A stretch of 8,809 nucleotides of DNA from a bacterium (GTDB taxonomy: Bacteria > Electryoneota > RPQS01), in assembly GCA_018814465.1 (NCBI GenBank), contig JAHIZR010000430.1, positions 1-8,809 of the forward strand, in the 5' to 3' direction. Under the pieces are notes generated by a model, which made no database searches, had not been told where the DNA came from, and saw nothing but the letters and a program-made list of their open reading frames with translations. A program made the position numbers and the translations under genes. The first letter of the stretch is position 1. The number at the start of each line of letters is the position of its first letter. This document shows, piece by piece, positions 7,260-8,809 of the stretch.

Positions 7260-8640
7260 ATTGTGAAGCCCTGATATTGATCCAGTGTGAAATGTAAATC
7301 TCTTCCGTGTCCGAAATGTTTGCGTACAATCCGACCGTCATCACCGAGTCACTCGTCACGTCCGGCAGTGCGCAGCTCAGCGTATAATACCCCCAGGTGG
7401 AGTCGCTGATCCCCTCGGTATCCGAATAAGAGCCGCACGTTAATCCCAGCTTCCCGTCGTCGTTGTCCTTATTACGCGCCGACACGATCGCCGTCAGCGA
7501 TTTCATCCCCGGCTCGCAGACGAACGCCTGCCGCAAATAATAATCTTCAGTGCCGCTGCTCGTCGCCCAGCGCACCGTCGTATCGGGTAAGCTGCACGAA
7601 CTGTCCGCCGTCCCCGAGCTGTAGATCACCGTCGAAGTCATCCCCGCGCTGTAGACCGCCTGCTGCAATGCAACGAAACCCGAGGCAAGCCGCAGATCCA
7701 CCGAGGTCAGATCGGTGCAGCCATTCAAATAGCTGCTGCCGCTCCAGTTTAAACTGCCCGCCTTGCGCGTGGTCACGACCTCATAATCCGTCTGCACTTC
7801 GCTGTCGTTGCCTTCACGCACATACACACGCCCTGATCCGTTCACATTGTACGTCGTCAGATAGATATTCCCCATCGGCCCGTCGCCGTTCCATTCGCCG
7901 TCATAACCGCTGTAGACGTAAAAATGCACCGGGGTGGCATCCTGCGATTGCAGACTCGGCCCCACCTTGTTCAGGCTCAGCGTCGTCAGATCGTGCCGGT
8001 GCAAATCCGTCGTCGAAGTCGGATCAACCAAATCGTTCAAATTCCCCGCTGTCACGCTGTCCGACACCCCGTCCAGCCGGTTCAGTTCCGCCGCCGTCGC
8101 CGTCACGCTCCCCAGCGCGTCAAACATTGATCCCAATTCGGCCAATACCGCCTCCACCGTCGCGCCGGAGTAATAGCCGCCCGCATCCGTCACCGCCACC
8201 AAATACGCTCCCGAGCTCGCGCCCGTATTGTCCAGCCTCGTCGCCGGTCCTAATTCCAATAAGGCCCCCTCCACCGTCGTTGAACTATAGTAGCTCCCCA
8301 AATCATAGATCCCGACGTCCGACGCCCCCTGATTCGCCGCCGTCGATGCCAGCGTATCCTTGATCGCCACGTTATCCGCCAGGAAGATCATCCCGTCCGT
8401 CTCCGTCAGCGTCACACCGTCCGCCTTCAAATAGACGGGAATCGCCGCCCCGTAATCGATATAATAGACGCCGTCGCCTACCTCCGTGAACGTGCCCAAC
8501 AATGCGTCATCGGACACGCGGTAGAGCTTCAGCTCCACGCCCGTCAGCGCATTGCCTGATGTATCCGTCAGCACATAGCCATAGCGCCCCGTCCCCCACG
8601 CGCTCCCGGCCAACAGCAACATTGCCCCTAAAAGTGTCAT
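7258..8640 (-). CDS. secreted multidomain protein with phage-tail-fibre-like repeats and jelly-roll-like C-terminus
   Basis: 460 residues from the ATG at 8640; a TTG at 8649 would add three. Residues below are numbered from the TTG. A signal peptide (LLGAMLLLAGSAWG, cleavage near 19) precedes a beta-rich domain at 22-90 (VLTDTSGNALTGVELKLYR...TFTEVGDGVYYI), which resembles carboxypeptidase-regulatory-like modules. Two similar repeats follow, at 110-134 and 149-173, each with YY-S-x2-TVE-x3-(L)-x-ELG. The second leads into TATAAELNRLDGV (183-195), a motif seen widely in phage tail fibres, and DLHRH (215-219). The C-terminal ~95 residues (about 368-460; YYLRQAFV...WGYYTLSCALPD...MTVGLYANI...IYISHWINI) read like a carbohydrate-binding-type jelly roll. 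An extracellular fibre or glycan-binding role is inference. It is the first gene of the minus operon. Neither start has a well-spaced Shine-Dalgarno; an ATG at 8622 preceded by AGGGG is an alternative. Confidence 0.8.
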   Translation of the reverse strand: MTLLGAMLLLAGSAWGTGRYGYVLTDTSGNALTGVELKLYRVSDDALLGTFTEVGDGVYYIDYGAAIPVYLKADGVTLTETDGMIFLADNVAIKDTLASTAANQGASDVGIYDLGSYYSSTTVEGALLELGPATRLDNTGASSGAYLVAVTDAGGYYSGATVEAVLAELGSMFDALGSVTATAAELNRLDGVSDSVTAGNLNDLVDPTSTTDLHRHDLTTLSLNKVGPSLQSQDATPVHFYVYSGYDGEWNGDGPMGNIYLTTYNVNGSGRVYVREGNDSEVQTDYEVVTTRKAGSLNWSGSSYLNGCTDLTSVDLRLASGFVALQQAVYSAGMTSTVIYSSGTADSSCSLPDTTVRWATSSGTEDYYLRQAFVCEPGMKSLTAIVSARNKDNDDGKLGLTCGSYSDTEGISDSTWGYYTLSCALPDVTSDSVMTVGLYANISDTEEIYISHWINIRASQ

Positions 8641-8678
8641 CCTGAACAAAGGCTTTGCGCAGTGAAGAATCTGCTATG
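8635..8678. repeat. candidate dispersed repeat overlapping the start of the fibre-like gene
   Basis: The plus strand reads GTGTCATCCTGAAC, then AAAGGCTTTGCGCAGTGAAG, then AATCTGCT. This resembles the GTCAT(C/T)CTGAAC...GAAGAATCTG short interspersed repeats that I recall from many bacterial genomes. The ATG of the fibre-like gene (complement of CAT at 8638-8640) falls inside it. A second, shortened match to its right half lies at 8700-8722. The assignment rests on recall of the consensus, not on a search. Confidence 0.4.
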
Positions 8679-8809
8679 GTGATAGTCAAGGGATTGCCGA
8701 AAGATTTTGCGCATTCTGCTATTCGCGGTCTAATGCCGCAGGTTCAATGTTCGGGCAAGCGGGGCCGCACCGGATACTCAGCACGTTCTCATGAGGAACC
8801 GATCCTTCA
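8641..8809 (-). other. upstream region of the minus-strand operon (incomplete at window end)
   Basis: No gene is seen. It carries the two related repeat copies above. A TTGACT on the minus strand (8689-8684) could be a -35 box, but the sequence 17 nt further on (TTCACT) is a poor -10, so no promoter is called. The true promoter may lie in this stretch or beyond the window. Confidence 0.45.
8700..8722. repeat. shortened direct copy of the 8648-8677 sequence
   Basis: AAAGATTTTGCGCA at 8700-8713 matches AAAGGCTTTGCGCA at 8648-8661 at 12 of 14 positions. Both are followed by TCTGCTAT (8715-8722 and 8670-8677), with seven fewer bases between the two blocks in this copy. This suggests a local duplication with a small deletion in the upstream region of the minus operon. 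Confidence 0.5.

Noticed and set aside
7668..8363. 231-codon open frame on the plus strand, rich in Arg, Ser and Pro
   Set aside because: Low-complexity shadow of the GC-rich minus-strand fibre-like gene, with no ribosome binding site.
7258..8640. Prophage structural gene
   Set aside because: Fibre-like motifs alone are not enough; there is a signal peptide and no neighbouring phage gene in the window.

Overview
The window is bacterial DNA with three protein-coding blocks and no RNA gene that I can recognise. It holds the 3' end of an inner-membrane RND efflux pump, one very large secreted Cys-rich repeat protein with its own leader and terminator, and a two-gene minus-strand operon of secreted proteins that converges on it. 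Signal peptides, an RND pump and a giant exported repeat protein with an FN3-like tail suggest a Gram-negative-type cell. It may be a poorly sampled lineage, possibly of the FCB/candidate-phylum kind, but nothing here fixes the taxon.

Layout: 1-774 (+) is the C-terminal third or less of an AcrB/HAE1-type RND pump. 775-1208 is an AT-rich intergenic stretch with a candidate promoter, a perfect 12-nt palindrome and a hairpin in the presumed leader. 1209-6122 (+) encodes a 1637-residue exported protein made of seven ~217-residue units. The units are ordered C-like, A, B, C, A, B, C, so two three-unit super-repeats lie 1950 nt apart. Every unit carries a C-x3-C-H motif and a nearly invariant LEFEYSN...EPVCYCV block. 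6177-6207 is a good intrinsic terminator. 6212-6553 reads as a possible decayed coding relic with one internal stop. 6633-6663 is an intrinsic terminator for the minus strand. The minus operon follows: 8640-7258, a secreted protein with phage-fibre-like motifs and a jelly-roll-like C-terminus, then 7247-6753, a small secreted protein of unknown function that may be frameshifted near its end.

The minus-strand operon is visibly richer in G+C and in C/G third positions than the rest, so it may have a different history. The two minus genes are tightly coupled: the Shine-Dalgarno of the second overlaps the stop codon of the first. The giant protein looks monocistronic. No functional link between the three blocks can be shown from sequence alone. 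The strongest candidate for something undescribed is the seven-unit Cys-rich protein, which I cannot place in a named family.
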